A stretch of DNA of 64,000 nt from Bartonella tamiae Th239 (GCF_000278275.1 NZ_JH725147.1:732849-796848); one strand, 5' to 3'; shown: positions 9,950 through 19,983, counted from the stretch's first letter. Made by a program: numbers and translations. Notes: a model not told the origin generated them from the letters alone.

Positions 9950-10495
9950 TCGTAAATTTGTCGAAAAAGAATTTTTTTTGTATTAGGCAAAACCGCTAGT
10001 AGGATAGTTGTTCTTTTTCTCACTTATCTGTCCTTGCGCCATAAAAGCATGCATATCAAATTTTTATTCTTATTGCAGACTCTGTATGCAGTTTTGAGTT
10101 TAAGATGTTCTCTTTTTAAATCCAATGGGGACAATAGTTGATAGGTGCATCTTTTCATTGCATTCTACGCTTTTGGGTAGCTACAATACAGTTGATAACG
10201 CGTCATGTTATCAATACGAATAATACCATTACACAATAACATTAGGCAATATCTACGTCATTAATTCTTGACGCAATAAACACAAGCCTTTTGTGGATAG
10301 CTTTTTCATCAAATGCATAAATCAAAAAAATTAAGAATTTTTAAAATGAATAAATCCTGAGCATAGTCTAATTTCCTAATATTCCTATATTAAAAGCAAT
10401 ATTTTCTTAAAATTTTTAAAACTTGATGACTCTTTATAAGACAATCATAGTAAAACTATTTTTATCTATTGGTCATTATAATTTAAGCCAATTGA
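9950..10495. other. Intergenic stretch without a recognisable gene
   Basis: About 545 bp between the IS relic and the wall-hydrolase gene. It is AT-rich with short reading frames only, no RNA gene that I recognise, and no clear hairpin followed by a T tract. Confidence 0.5.
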
Positions 10496-11425
10496 TTAAC
10501 GATAACGCTTTTGTTGCTGTAAAATTGCGCCAATCTCATCAAATTTTTGCTTTGATGGCATTGCATAACTTACCAAAATGGAACCTGTTTCGACATGATC
10601 TAAAGGAGAGGGGATCGGTGTGGGCACAAAGCTATAGTCCGCTTGTACAACAATAGGCGCCTTTGATTTGGGGGTGAGTACTGTCAAATTTGGGGTATTG
10701 TTATCTGAAGCAATGTCGTTTTGTATGTTATGAGCAACCAATTGTGTTTCTGGTTGTATGGTTTGTGCTTGTGCGACAATAACAGGTGCTTGTTCATTTA
10801 TGATAGAGGGTGTGGATGTTGCTGGAACAACTACTGGATTATCAAATTGTGGTGCATTGCCGCTGCGCTCTTGCGCAAAAGCAAAAGCGACATCATAAGG
10901 AGCATCATTAACAGGCACCTGCAATGAACCATCACGTTTACGTTTTTCATAAAAAGCATTACCGCCAGCTACTTGCACATAGTGCATGTTTTTATAGGGG
11001 AATGATAAGCCTGCTGTATGAAAAAACATGGCATTTTTACTTTTTTTCGCGCGCTCACCACGTAAAACCGCATCTGCGGCTTCTTGTGCTCTTGCAACTG
11101 ATTGCGGCTCTTTCATCTCTCGGGTTAGAACACCAGGCGCAAATTGTTTTGGCTGCCCAACCACACCACAAATTGTTTTAGGATAGGCGGTGGAATTGAC
11201 GCGATTCATAACAACCGTACCAACCGCAATCATACCATCGCGGCTTGAGCGACTTGATTCAAAATACATCGCACGCATAAGACATGTGCGTTCTGACATA
11301 GGAAAAGCATGAGTTTTTTGAGACTGTGTCTCATTTCCATCGAGGCCAGTGTGTTTTGAAGCACAACCAGTGATAACCAATGGCGCTATTAAAATCGCCG
11401 CGATACCTGTCAAACGGATATTCAT
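10496..11425 (-). CDS. SleB-type cell wall hydrolase, lipoprotein
   Basis: The protein begins [21 protein letters not shown], a lipoprotein signal peptide with lipobox ITGC, so it is probably anchored in a membrane on the periplasmic side. Next comes a Hydrolase_2 (SleB/CwlJ) domain of roughly 120 residues, with ERTCLMRAMYFESSRSSRDG at its start (conserved catalytic Glu), MNRV, and a C-terminal NAMFFHT...HYVQ part. Such enzymes cleave peptidoglycan glycan strands. The last ~130 residues are low-complexity and Pro/Thr/Gln-rich, without a known fold. The frame is open 18 codons further upstream, but I choose this ATG because the signal peptide starts here. No strong ribosome binding site decides it. 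It is transcribed in the same direction as phoB, 116 bp or more downstream of it. Confidence 0.82.
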   Translation of the reverse strand: MNIRLTGIAAILIAPLVITGCASKHTGLDGNETQSQKTHAFPMSERTCLMRAMYFESSRSSRDGMIAVGTVVMNRVNSTAYPKTICGVVGQPKQFAPGVLTREMKEPQSVARAQEAADAVLRGERAKKSKNAMFFHTAGLSFPYKNMHYVQVAGGNAFYEKRKRDGSLQVPVNDAPYDVAFAFAQERSGNAPQFDNPVVVPATSTPSIINEQAPVIVAQAQTIQPETQLVAHNIQNDIASDNNTPNLTVLTPKSKAPIVVQADYSFVPTPIPSPLDHVETGSILVSYAMPSKQKFDEIGAILQQQKRYR

Positions 11426-11594
11426 AATTTTAAGCGTAACCCATCTCATTTTTAGTGATTTGCGTGACCATACACACAAATTAAAAAAGGCAATATCATG
11501 GCAAATTTGTAAAAAAAGCCATATTCATGACAAAATCGCGCAATCTACGCCATTTTTCAATGTCTTACTATGAATAAAAAAGTTTAAAAAAAAC

Positions 11595-12278
11595 TTAACC
11601 GAATGCATAACCTGCACCACGTACGGTACGAATAAGATCAACATCGCCATGATTAATAGCCAAGCGCAGACGTCGAATATGTACATCAACCGTACGATCA
11701 TCGACAAAATTATCACTTCCCCAAACATTATCGAGAAGTTGGGCACGTGAAAATACACGCCCTGGAGCGCGCATAAAAAATTCCAACAATTTAAATTCAG
11801 TAGGTCCTAAATGCAGTTCCTCATCTCCACGAAAGACTTTATGTTTATGACGATCAAGAATTAAACCATCAGCTTGCAAACTATCCGCTAAAAGATCAGG
11901 ATTAGCACGTCGTAAAAGCGCGTGAATGCGTGCTAAAAGTTCAGGCATAGAAAAAGGTTTAACGATAAAATCATCCGCACCAACATTTAAGCCACGTATG
12001 CGTTCATCTTCTTCCCCACGCGCCGTTAACATAATTATTGGAAGCTTTTTCGTTGCAGGGCGCGTACGCAATCGCCGACACAATTCAATGCCAGAAAGTC
12101 CAGGCAACATCCAATCTAAAATCAAAAGATCTGGTATATTTTCTTTTAACTCATAATCAGCGTCTTCACCGTCGCCAATTGTGCGCACAAAATAGCCTTC
12201 ATTTTCTAAATTATAGCGTAAAAGCGTTATAAGCGCTTCTTCATCTTCAACAACAGTAATTGTTGGTTTATGTGACAT
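11595..12278 (-). CDS. phoB: Phosphate regulon response regulator PhoB
   Basis: A two-domain OmpR/PhoB-family regulator of 227 residues. The receiver domain (1-120) has the acidic pair E11-D12, the phospho-acceptor D55 (ILDWMLPG) and the conserved lysine in VKPF. The winged-helix DNA-binding domain follows (about 130-227), with GPTEFKLLEFF and RTVDVHIRRLR. When phosphorylated, it activates genes with Pho boxes, including the pst operon it ends. The gene follows phoU after 14 bp and is the last gene of the operon. Its usual sensor kinase PhoR is not in this window. Confidence 0.96.
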   Translation of the reverse strand: MSHKPTITVVEDEEALITLLRYNLENEGYFVRTIGDGEDADYELKENIPDLLILDWMLPGLSGIELCRRLRTRPATKKLPIIMLTARGEEDERIRGLNVGADDFIVKPFSMPELLARIHALLRRANPDLLADSLQADGLILDRHKHKVFRGDEELHLGPTEFKLLEFFMRAPGRVFSRAQLLDNVWGSDNFVDDRTVDVHIRRLRLAINHGDVDLIRTVRGAGYAFG

Positions 12279-12292
12279 TGTTATTGTCTCTT

Positions 12293-13015
12293 TTATTTTT
12301 CTGTTAACCCACTTACACCTAATTTATATGTCAAATCATCACGCGGGCGTTCAGTGGCAAGATAGCTGCCTGTAATAATGTAATGTAGGGTTTCGGCAAT
12401 ATTGGTCGCATGGTCACCAATGCGTTCTATATTTTTTGCACAAAATAAAAGATGGGTACAGGCTGTTATATTGCGTGGATCTTCCATCATATAGGTCAGC
12501 AATTCACGGAAAAGCGATGTATACATCGCATCAATTTCTTCATCACGTTCACGCACAGCATCAATACGTTCAACTGAGCGACTGGCATAAGCATCTAATA
12601 CTTCTTTAAGCTGATTGAGCGCAAGCGATGCAAAAGCTTCAAGCCCACGATAAAATGTTGCTGGTTGGCGCGTTTCAGCAATTGCTGGTGCTCTTTTGGC
12701 AATATTTTTACCCATATCACCCACACGTTCTAAATCCGCTGAAATACGAATAGCACCAATAATTTCACGAAGATCAACAGCCATAGGTTGACGTTTTGCA
12801 ATAATCGTTACAGCTTTTTCGTCAATTTCGCGTTCACTTTCGTCCAATATAACATCTTCCGCGATCACTTCGCTGGCCAAATGAAGATCATCATGAACCA
12901 CGGCATTGATAGCGCGTTCAATCATGCGCTCTGCATGCCCGCCCATTTCGGCAATTTTTGCCTCAAGATATTTGAGTTCTTCATCAAATGAACGTACAGT
13001 GTGGTGAGTAGGCAT
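12293..13015 (-). CDS. phoU: Phosphate transport regulator PhoU
   Basis: A 240-residue all-helical protein with two PhoU domains, each carrying a conserved acidic metal-binding motif (ERVGDMGKNIAKRA in the first, ERIGDHATNIAE in the second). PhoU couples the Pst transporter to PhoR and keeps PhoB inactive when phosphate is plentiful. An AGGAGG lies six bases before the ATG at 13015, and an ATG two codons upstream overlaps this ribosome binding site, so the shorter start is preferred. The gene is 21 bp downstream of pstB. Confidence 0.95.
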   Translation of the reverse strand: MPTHHTVRSFDEELKYLEAKIAEMGGHAERMIERAINAVVHDDLHLASEVIAEDVILDESEREIDEKAVTIIAKRQPMAVDLREIIGAIRISADLERVGDMGKNIAKRAPAIAETRQPATFYRGLEAFASLALNQLKEVLDAYASRSVERIDAVRERDEEIDAMYTSLFRELLTYMMEDPRNITACTHLLFCAKNIERIGDHATNIAETLHYIITGSYLATERPRDDLTYKLGVSGLTEK

Positions 13016-13036
13016 TCTCATCCTCCTAAGGATACA

Positions 13037-13795
13037 TTAACCAAAACGGCCAGTAATATAATCTTGGGTGCGCTGTTCTTTAGGTGAGGTAAACATCATT
13101 TCCGTTTCACCTACTTCCACCAGATCACCTAAATGGAACATTGCGGTAAATTGCGAAACACGTGCAGCTTGCTGCATCGAATGTGTGACAATAACAATTG
13201 TAAAATTTTGTCGCAAATCATCGATCAGTTCTTCAATACGCGCTGTTGCAATAGGATCAAGCGCAGAACAAGGTTCATCCATTAAAATGACTTCAGGACT
13301 TACAGCAATAGCCCGTGCAATACATAAGCGTTGTTGTTGACCTCCTGATAAACCAGTTCCTGCATCATGCAGTCTTTCTTTAACTTCATCAAAAAGCCCA
13401 GCTTTTATTAGGCTGCGTTCCACAATCTCATCAAGCTCTTTACGTGATTTTGCGAGTCCATGAATTTTCGGGCCATAAGCAACATTTTCATAAACAGTTT
13501 TAGGAAAAGGGTTAGGCTTTTGAAACACCATGCCCACACGGGCGCGCAATTCAACCACATCGATTTTTGAATCGTAAATATCTTGACCATCAAGACTGAT
13601 CAAGCCTGTCACTTTAGCACCGTCAATTGTATCATTCATACGATTTAAGCATCGTAAAAATGTTGATTTTCCACACCCTGATGGCCCAATAAGTGCCGTT
13701 ACTTTATGTTCGGGAATATCCAGATTGACTCCGTGTAGCGCTTCTTTATCGCCATAGAGTACTCTGACATCTTCACCACGCATTTTGATCTTCAT
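13037..13795 (-). CDS. pstB: Phosphate ABC transporter ATP-binding protein PstB
   Basis: The 252-residue ATPase of the high-affinity phosphate importer. It has Walker [10 protein letters not shown] at about residue 37, a Q-loop (VFQKPNPFP), the signature LSGGQQQR, Walker [13 protein letters not shown] and the H-loop VTHSMQQA. These are the standard PstB forms, with length normal for the family. It powers PstA/PstC at the inner membrane. It lies 62 bp after pstA and 21 bp before phoU. Confidence 0.97.
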   Translation of the reverse strand: MKIKMRGEDVRVLYGDKEALHGVNLDIPEHKVTALIGPSGCGKSTFLRCLNRMNDTIDGAKVTGLISLDGQDIYDSKIDVVELRARVGMVFQKPNPFPKTVYENVAYGPKIHGLAKSRKELDEIVERSLIKAGLFDEVKERLHDAGTGLSGGQQQRLCIARAIAVSPEVILMDEPCSALDPIATARIEELIDDLRQNFTIVIVTHSMQQAARVSQFTAMFHLGDLVEVGETEMMFTSPKEQRTQDYITGRFG

Positions 13796-13857
13796 ATTAG
13801 ACTTGACCTTATTTTTGTGTCACATTTTATGACTATAATGCATGAAACAACGCCAGT

Positions 13858-15150
13858 TTACCAACGTCGTTCAAATTTCCGTCTTAAGACAACTGCTGCA
13901 ATATTCATCACCGCTAAAAATCCAAGCAATACAATAATGGCACCAAATGTACGTTCATTAAATGCTCTTTCTGGTTCATTTGCCCACATAAATACTTGAA
14001 CAGGCAAAGCAGTAGCTGGATCCATGGGTGTTGTGGGATAATTGGCAACAAATGCAACCATACCGATTAATAAAAGTGGCGCTGTTTCGCCCAATGCGCG
14101 CGCTAATCCTAAAATGGTCCCTGTTAAAACGCCGGGAACCGCTAAAGGCAAAACATGACTGAAAACAGTTTGTGTTTTGGAAGCGCCAAGTCCCAAAGCC
14201 GCATCTCGTATTGAAGGGGGAACTGCGCGTAAAGCAGAACGCGTGGCAATAATAATTGTAGGAAGGGTCATCAAAGTTAAAACCAACCCACCTACAAGCG
14301 AAGCGGCGCGTGGCAAATGTAAAAAATTGATAAATATCGACAATCCTAAAAGACCAAATACAATGGAAGGAACAGCAGCGAGATTATTGATATTGACTTC
14401 AATCAAATCTGTAAACTTATTGCGTCTTGCATATTCTTCCAAATAAATTGCTGTTGCAACACCAATTGGCAAGGCTAATACCAAAACAATCGCCATCATG
14501 TAAAAAGAACCAATAATTGCTATACCAAGCCCAGATGTTTCGGGTCTGCTAGAGGCTCCAAAGGTAAACAATCCTTTATTAAAGGCTTTATATAAAACAT
14601 CTTGATCAGCAAGTTCATACATCCACGCAACCTGACGATCAGACACTTTACGATTTTGTTCAGAAACATTGAGATCAATTTGCCCCTTAAAAGCAGAATC
14701 AATGTCCGCTGCGGCCAATACAGTAATTTTTTGGGTTGTACCAATTAAATCAGGATTTTTTGTTACAATATCACGCAATTCAACACGAACACCATCAGAA
14801 AACATTCGATTAACATCACGCATTGCAGCACGATCACTTGTATCAATGCCTAATTTTTCAGCCAAAGCATTACGAATCAAAAGAGGATAATTGGCTGTTA
14901 TAAGAACTTGAGGATTGGTATAACGCTGATGTCTTGGGTCGATGATTTTTTCATCAAGTTTCACATGAAGTGTCATTGATGTTTGCTCAAAAGCTGTATA
15001 ACCCTGACTTATTATTGTCCACATAAGAACGATAAGAAAAAACACCCCAATAGCAATAGCAATCAATCCATAAGCACGAAACCGACGCTCAGCACGATAA
15101 CGCCGTTTTAGTCCTATATCTCGTGGCTGAGTTTGAACAGAAGTACTCAA
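13858..15150 (-). CDS. pstA: Phosphate ABC transporter permease PstA
   Basis: A 430-residue inner-membrane permease. After a short cytoplasmic N-terminus and one membrane segment (about residues 28-50) there is a large soluble loop of about 150 residues. Then come the five-helix permease core, with the ABC-coupling EAA-type loop around DAALGLGASKTQTVFSHVLP. The long loop is an N-terminal extension compared with E. coli PstA and is usual in alphaproteobacteria. The start is a TTG overlapping the pstC stop codon, so translation of the two permeases is probably coupled. Confidence 0.95.
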   Translation of the reverse strand: MSTSVQTQPRDIGLKRRYRAERRFRAYGLIAIAIGVFFLIVLMWTIISQGYTAFEQTSMTLHVKLDEKIIDPRHQRYTNPQVLITANYPLLIRNALAEKLGIDTSDRAAMRDVNRMFSDGVRVELRDIVTKNPDLIGTTQKITVLAAADIDSAFKGQIDLNVSEQNRKVSDRQVAWMYELADQDVLYKAFNKGLFTFGASSRPETSGLGIAIIGSFYMMAIVLVLALPIGVATAIYLEEYARRNKFTDLIEVNINNLAAVPSIVFGLLGLSIFINFLHLPRAASLVGGLVLTLMTLPTIIIATRSALRAVPPSIRDAALGLGASKTQTVFSHVLPLAVPGVLTGTILGLARALGETAPLLLIGMVAFVANYPTTPMDPATALPVQVFMWANEPERAFNERTFGAIIVLLGFLAVMNIAAVVLRRKFERRW

Positions 15151-16631
15151 TCGTATTGCTCCCGATATTTATTAACAATGTAAAGTGCAAAAATATTCAT
15201 TAAAAGAGTTAAGACAAACAATGTCATTCCCAATGCGAAAGCGACTAATGTTTGAGGAGAGTTAAATTCAAGATCGCCTGTCAGCTGATTAACAATTTTG
15301 ACTGTTATTGTTGTCATCGCTTCAAAGGGATTGATTGTAAGATTAGCCGCTACACCTGCAGCTAGAACCACAATCATTGTTTCACCAATAGCGCGAGAGG
15401 CCGTTAATAAAACTGCACCAACAATGCCAGGCAGAGCGGCAGGCAAAATAACCTTTTTGACAGTTTCTGATTGTGTTGCGCCAAGTCCATAGGAACCATC
15501 ACGTAATGTCTGCGGAACCGCGGTGATAATATCGTCTGAAAGCGATGAAACAAAAGGAATGAGCATAATACCCATAACCAAACCAGCTGTCAGGACACTT
15601 TGTGCCATAATGAACCCTTGTCCGCCTGCAATAGCGATGGAAAGATCTCTTAAAAATGGCCCAATAGTCATTAAAGCAAAAAAACCATAAACAATTGTTG
15701 GAATACCCGCCAAAACTTCTAAAAGAGGTTTGATGATAGAGCGCATGCGAGATGAGGCATATTCAGCCATATAAATGGCTGCAAACAAACCAACGGGAAC
15801 AGCAAAAAGCATAGCAATTAATGCGATATAAAGCGTTCCTGCCAAAAGCGGTAATAAACCAAACTGACCGACTTCGCCACCCGATCCAGCAGAAGCAAAA
15901 CGTGGATCCCAAACAGTTCCTAAAAAGAAATTTGACAAAGGAACGGAATTAAAGAAACTTATTGTTTGAAAAAGCATTGAAAAAACAATGCCGATTGTCG
16001 TTAAAATGGCAACAGTTGAGGCAATCATAAGTGCCCATGTTACCATTTTCTCAACCTTATTACGGGCTCTTTTTCGTGGTGCAATTTGAATAATGGCACT
16101 GATAAATCCAATAGCCGCCAAACTTAATGTTATGCCAGCACTCCATAAACGAAAAAAGTGTGAGCGTTCTTGCCATTCTAATGCGATTGGAACAAGATAA
16201 TCAGCACCTTCTGTTGGCAACATAATGCCCTTTTGAGCCATCTCTTCACGAATTGTATCGTACAATAAAGATGCAGTGTCACTGTCGTGAGAAATGTTAA
16301 CAGAAGGGGTCTTTGTTAAAGCAAAAGCTTGGGTTAAATTACGAATAGTGCCTAGTGCCAAACTATGATTAAGATAGTGACCTTCTGCAACTTTTTCATC
16401 CAAACGTGCCGACGCACGATGCTCAATATAAACGGCACTTCCAATATCCCAAATTGCAAGAACAATTAAAGAAGGTATAATGGTAACAAGAAACGTCCAC
16501 CATCCATAATATTGAGGACGAGAATGCATCTTCGTCCCTTTACTTTCAATAAAACGCGCCCGTGTGGATGCGAAAAAAAAGCCCACACTACCAAGAGCCA
16601 AGACAATCAAAACTATAAAGGATGCGGACAT
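15147..16631 (-). CDS. pstC: Phosphate ABC transporter permease PstC
   Basis: A 494-residue permease, longer than the ~320-residue E. coli PstC because of an N-terminal extension with two membrane segments and a soluble loop, as in other Rhizobiales. The permease core in the C-terminal ~280 residues carries the coupling loop DGSYGLGATQSETVKKVILP and the conserved RAIGETM segment. With PstA it forms the phosphate channel. It begins 60 bp after pstS, separated from it by a strong stem-loop. Confidence 0.94.
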   Translation of the reverse strand: MSASFIVLIVLALGSVGFFFASTRARFIESKGTKMHSRPQYYGWWTFLVTIIPSLIVLAIWDIGSAVYIEHRASARLDEKVAEGHYLNHSLALGTIRNLTQAFALTKTPSVNISHDSDTASLLYDTIREEMAQKGIMLPTEGADYLVPIALEWQERSHFFRLWSAGITLSLAAIGFISAIIQIAPRKRARNKVEKMVTWALMIASTVAILTTIGIVFSMLFQTISFFNSVPLSNFFLGTVWDPRFASAGSGGEVGQFGLLPLLAGTLYIALIAMLFAVPVGLFAAIYMAEYASSRMRSIIKPLLEVLAGIPTIVYGFFALMTIGPFLRDLSIAIAGGQGFIMAQSVLTAGLVMGIMLIPFVSSLSDDIITAVPQTLRDGSYGLGATQSETVKKVILPAALPGIVGAVLLTASRAIGETMIVVLAAGVAANLTINPFEAMTTITVKIVNQLTGDLEFNSPQTLVAFALGMTLFVLTLLMNIFALYIVNKYREQYD

Positions 16632-16656
16632 TGTATTTTCCGGTGAGAAAAGTAAA

Positions 16657-16680
16657 GTGACGCGAAATATTCCGCGTCAC
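16657..16680 (-). terminator. Stem-loop between pstS and pstC
   Basis: A perfect 8-bp GC-rich stem (GTGACGCG and its complement) with an 8-base loop sits just after the pstS stop. On the minus strand it is followed by TTTACTTTTC. It can act as a partial terminator or as a 3' stabiliser of the pstS message, either of which would yield far more binding protein than permease. The function is inferred from position and structure. Confidence 0.6.
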
Positions 16681-16691
16681 AAAATTCTGAT

Positions 16692-17738
16692 TTAATTAAC
16701 GGACATAACTGTGCCATTTTCGAATTTTGCACGTTGGTCTTCACGTTCTTCATCTGGCGCGGCAACAAGACCATATTCAGCCAATGGACCATCAGGACCA
16801 ACCATTTGATCAGATAAGAAAAACTCAACATATTCTTTCAAACCAGGGATGACACCAAGATGTGCCTTCTTAACGTAAAAGAAAAGAGGGCGAGAAACTG
16901 GATATTCACCACTTGAAATTGTTTCAACACTTGGTCTTATACCATTAACAGTCGCGATTTTTAATTTATCAGCATTATTTTCATAAAATGCAAGACCAAA
17001 AACGCCAACGCCAGTTTTGTTGGATGCAATGCGCGCTAATGTCTCTGAATAATCCCCATCAATATCAACGGCTTTTCCATCTTTACGAACCGCAATACAT
17101 GCTGCCGCAATGGCCTTATCATCCATACCAGAAGATTTCATTGCTGCTTCTGCACCGCTTTCCTTACATCCTTCGCTCATAAGCTTTTCTTCAAAAACTT
17201 CACGGGTTCCGTGTTTTTCACCAGGAATATAAGCCGCGATATCCCAATCAGGAAGAGCGCTGTTGACTGTATTCCATTTGGCAGCTGTATTTGGTTGTAA
17301 TTTTCCATCAACAACAATTTGAGCCGCTAAAGCTTTATAAACATCAACAGGTGTTAAAGCCCAATCGGGCCCATTAATGTCTGTGGCAAATACAATGCCA
17401 TCATACCCAATACGAATTTCTTGCACGTCTTTCACACCAGCATCCATGCATGATTGCAATTCACTATTTTTCATTGGGCGTGAAGAATTGGCAATATCGA
17501 TTGTATTGGCACCAACACCACGACAAAATTCTTTAATGCCAGCACCAGACCCACCTGATTCGATGACAGGAATTTTAAAATTTGGATATGTTTCACCAAA
17601 TGTTTCAGCGACAATTTTTGCATAAGGCAGGACAGTTGATGACCCTGAAACTTGGATTTGGTCGCGTGCGCTTGCAACACCTGTCGATAATGCGAAAGCA
17701 AGACTAACCCCTGCGACTGTTGAAAACAATTTGGTCAT
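16692..17738 (-). CDS. pstS: Phosphate-binding periplasmic protein PstS
   Basis: A 348-residue periplasmic binding protein. Residues 1-24 form a signal peptide ending ASA, and the mature part opens RDQIQVSGSSTVLPY with the SGSSTV phosphate-binding loop. A second binding loop, SGGSGAGIKEFCRG, and a third around GTREVFEE are visible. It captures phosphate for PstCA. It is the first gene of pstSCAB-phoU-phoB. AAGGAG lies eight bases before the ATG, and a Pho box sits about 105-140 bp upstream. Confidence 0.96.
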   Translation of the reverse strand: MTKLFSTVAGVSLAFALSTGVASARDQIQVSGSSTVLPYAKIVAETFGETYPNFKIPVIESGGSGAGIKEFCRGVGANTIDIANSSRPMKNSELQSCMDAGVKDVQEIRIGYDGIVFATDINGPDWALTPVDVYKALAAQIVVDGKLQPNTAAKWNTVNSALPDWDIAAYIPGEKHGTREVFEEKLMSEGCKESGAEAAMKSSGMDDKAIAAACIAVRKDGKAVDIDGDYSETLARIASNKTGVGVFGLAFYENNADKLKIATVNGIRPSVETISSGEYPVSRPLFFYVKKAHLGVIPGLKEYVEFFLSDQMVGPDGPLAEYGLVAAPDEEREDQRAKFENGTVMSVN

Positions 17739-17842
17739 CCATCGAACTCCTTAAAATTTGAACCAATTTTTTCCCGAAACATATCCAATTTATTCAATAT
17801 GTTCGTTAACTCTATTGTGAGCCTTATTCTATAGTGAGCGAA

Positions 17843-17875
17843 TTTTATGACACTATTATTACAGTTTAAAGACAG
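17843..17875 (-). promoter_or_regulatory. Pho box: three 11-bp repeats upstream of pstS
   Basis: Read toward pstS, the sequence is CTGTCTTTAAA, CTGTAATAATA, GTGTCATAAAA: three direct 11-bp units, each starting with the CTGT/TGTCA core of the PhoB site. Two units make one Pho box; three suggest room for a PhoB dimer plus an extra monomer. The spacing to the start codon fits activation of the operon under phosphate starvation. Confidence 0.78.
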
Positions 17876-17890
17876 TGACCATATAAAGGA

Positions 17891-18835
17891 TTAACGTTTG
17901 GTTTTTTTCTTGTTTTCCACACAATCCCAAAACAAAGATGCAATATCTTCACCACCGAAACGTTTTATTTCTCTAAGCCCTGTGGGTGAAGTGACATTAA
18001 TTTCTGTCATATAGTCACCAATAACATCAATACCAACCAATATAAAACCACGTTCTTTTAAAGAGGGCCCAATACGTTCACAAATCTCGCGTTCACGCAT
18101 TGTTAACTCTGTTTTTTCAGCACGCCCCCCAACATGCATGTTGGATCGCGAATCGGTTTCTGCAGGAACACGATTAATAGCACCAACAGCTTCACCATCA
18201 ATGAGTATGATTCTTTTATCTCCCGCCCTGACATCTTTTAAATATCTCTGAACGATAAAAGGTTCACGATACATGCTATCAAACATCTCTAACAGTGACG
18301 TTAAATTGCGATCTTCTTTGGTAAGATGAAAAACACCCGCACCTCCATTTCCATAAAGTGGCTTAATGATAATGTCTCCAAATTCTTCGCGAAATGTTTT
18401 TACTTCTTCAATATCACGCGTAATCAATGTTTCTGGCATTAAATCAGGAAATTCTGTTACAAAAATTTTTTCAGGACTGTTGCGAACCCAAGCAGGATTA
18501 TTCACAACAAGTGTATCAGGATGGATGCGTTCAAGCAGATGAGTTGTTGTGATATAATTCATATCAAAAGGCGGATCTTGGCGTAATAAAACCACGTCCA
18601 TAGTGGATAATATAGTCCGTATTGGAGTGCCTAAGGTAAAATGATCACCTTGTTCATCACGCACGGTTAAGGCTTCTAAGCGTGCCACAATTTGCCCATC
18701 ACGCATTGATAGTCGATCAGGAGTGTAATGAAATAATTCATGACCACGTCTTTGTGCTTCAAGCGCAAGTGCAAATGTTGTATCTCCAGTGATATGAACG
18801 GAAGAAATATGATCCATTTGAATGGCGATTTTCAT
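17891..18835 (-). CDS. gshB: Glutathione synthetase
   Basis: A 314-residue ATP-grasp enzyme that joins gamma-glutamylcysteine and glycine, the second step of glutathione synthesis. It has the GSH-S N-terminal domain ([10 protein letters not shown] to about 120), then the ATP-grasp part with [17 protein letters not shown] (ATP-binding glycine loop), [20 protein letters not shown] and the metal-binding end [17 protein letters not shown]. Length and motifs are normal. It is divergent from moeB, and its 3' end lies just upstream of the Pho box. GAGG precedes the ATG. Confidence 0.96.
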   Translation of the reverse strand: MKIAIQMDHISSVHITGDTTFALALEAQRRGHELFHYTPDRLSMRDGQIVARLEALTVRDEQGDHFTLGTPIRTILSTMDVVLLRQDPPFDMNYITTTHLLERIHPDTLVVNNPAWVRNSPEKIFVTEFPDLMPETLITRDIEEVKTFREEFGDIIIKPLYGNGGAGVFHLTKEDRNLTSLLEMFDSMYREPFIVQRYLKDVRAGDKRIILIDGEAVGAINRVPAETDSRSNMHVGGRAEKTELTMREREICERIGPSLKERGFILVGIDVIGDYMTEINVTSPTGLREIKRFGGEDIASLFWDCVENKKKTKR

Positions 18836-18920
18836 AATATTGCCTCTGTATTAAAAAAGATAGACTGAGCACCTATCTTATAGAATTATAAAGTTATTTA
18901 ACTATGGCAAGGGATAAGTG

Positions 18921-19679
18921 ATGATGCAAGCACAAGATGCAAATTTAACATCGGAAGAAATTGAACGTTATGCTCGTCATATAATTTTGCCTGAAATTGG
19001 TGGTTTTGGTCAACAAAAGCTAAAAGCTGCGCGTATATTGGTGATTGGCGCGGGTGGGCTTGGCGCACCTGTTTTAACGTATCTGGCAGCCGCAGGCGTT
19101 GGGAATTTAGGAATTGTTGATGATGATCACGTTTCATTATCTAATCTTCAACGACAAATTATCCATGCCACTCAAGCCGTCGGATTATCAAAAACGCAAA
19201 GTGCTGAAACAACAATCCAAGCTATTAACCCTCATGTTAACGTAGATCAATATTGTTTACGTTTGGATGAAAGCAATGCAAAAGAGATTATCACCAAATA
19301 TGATATGGTTGTTGATGGCTGCGATAATTTTTCAACGCGTTATCTTTTATCCGATAGTTGTGAAGAATTAAGAAAACCGCTTATTAGCGGTGCAATGGGG
19401 CGGTTTGACGGATCGGTCAGCGTATTCATGCCTTATAAAGATAATAATCCTTCCTATCGGGATCTGTTCCCCAGCCCACCACCTAATGGCGTTATTCCAA
19501 GCTGTGCTGAAGCTGGCATAATCGGTGCATTGCCTGGTGTCATTGGATCAATACAGGCAATGGAAACGATTAAAATTATTACAAATATTGGGCAACCCTT
19601 AATTGGACGACTTTTGCTTTATAATGCGCTTTCAGCAAATTTTGATATAATAACTTATAAAAAACAACCTAGTGAATAA
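18921..19679 (+). CDS. moeB: ThiF/MoeB/HesA-family adenylyltransferase
   Basis: A 252-residue E1-like enzyme with the nucleotide-binding loop VIGAGGLGAPVLTYLAAAGVG and the downstream D-D-H-V and N-L-Q-R-Q signatures. VDGCDNFSTRYLLSD and SCAEAGIIGALPG (catalytic cysteine region) follow. Members adenylate the C-terminal glycine of a small sulfur carrier such as MoaD or ThiS. MoeB is the most likely role, but ThiF-like activity cannot be excluded. The zinc-binding CxxC pairs of E. coli MoeB are not visible. The start is the ATG at 18921, with GGG seven bases before it; a GTG codon directly upstream is also possible. Confidence 0.82.
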   Translation: MMQAQDANLTSEEIERYARHIILPEIGGFGQQKLKAARILVIGAGGLGAPVLTYLAAAGVGNLGIVDDDHVSLSNLQRQIIHATQAVGLSKTQSAETTIQAINPHVNVDQYCLRLDESNAKEIITKYDMVVDGCDNFSTRYLLSDSCEELRKPLISGAMGRFDGSVSVFMPYKDNNPSYRDLFPSPPPNGVIPSCAEAGIIGALPGVIGSIQAMETIKIITNIGQPLIGRLLLYNALSANFDIITYKKQPSE

Positions 19680-19935
19680 TAGAACTACTTCTTATATAAT
19701 ATTGAAATAAAATTATTTATTTAAAATAAACAGTAATGTGTAAACAATATTTTTGCAGACTATAAAAAAGTCATTAAAATTTAAAAAAATAAAGAAATTC
19801 TCTACAAATTTTTAAAGTGTGTTACATAAAAACTTATTAATTTTTTATATTAAGCCTCAATGATAATAACAAAAACAATGTCTAAAGATTTTTCAATTTA
19901 AACATGCATTATCATCAATATGTTTTTTAAATACA

Positions 19936-19966
19936 AAAAGCCTCGTGAAGAATCACGAGGCTTTTT
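19936..19966. terminator. Bidirectional rho-independent terminator between moeB and omp25
   Basis: A perfect 9-bp stem (gcctcgtga / tcacgaggc) with a 4-base loop has an A tract on one side and a T tract on the other, so it can terminate both strands. It lies 17 bp after the omp25 stop codon and is most clearly that gene's terminator. About 250 bp of AT-rich, gene-free sequence separates it from moeB. Confidence 0.88.
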
Positions 19967-19983
19967 ATTCAATGTTTTACAAA

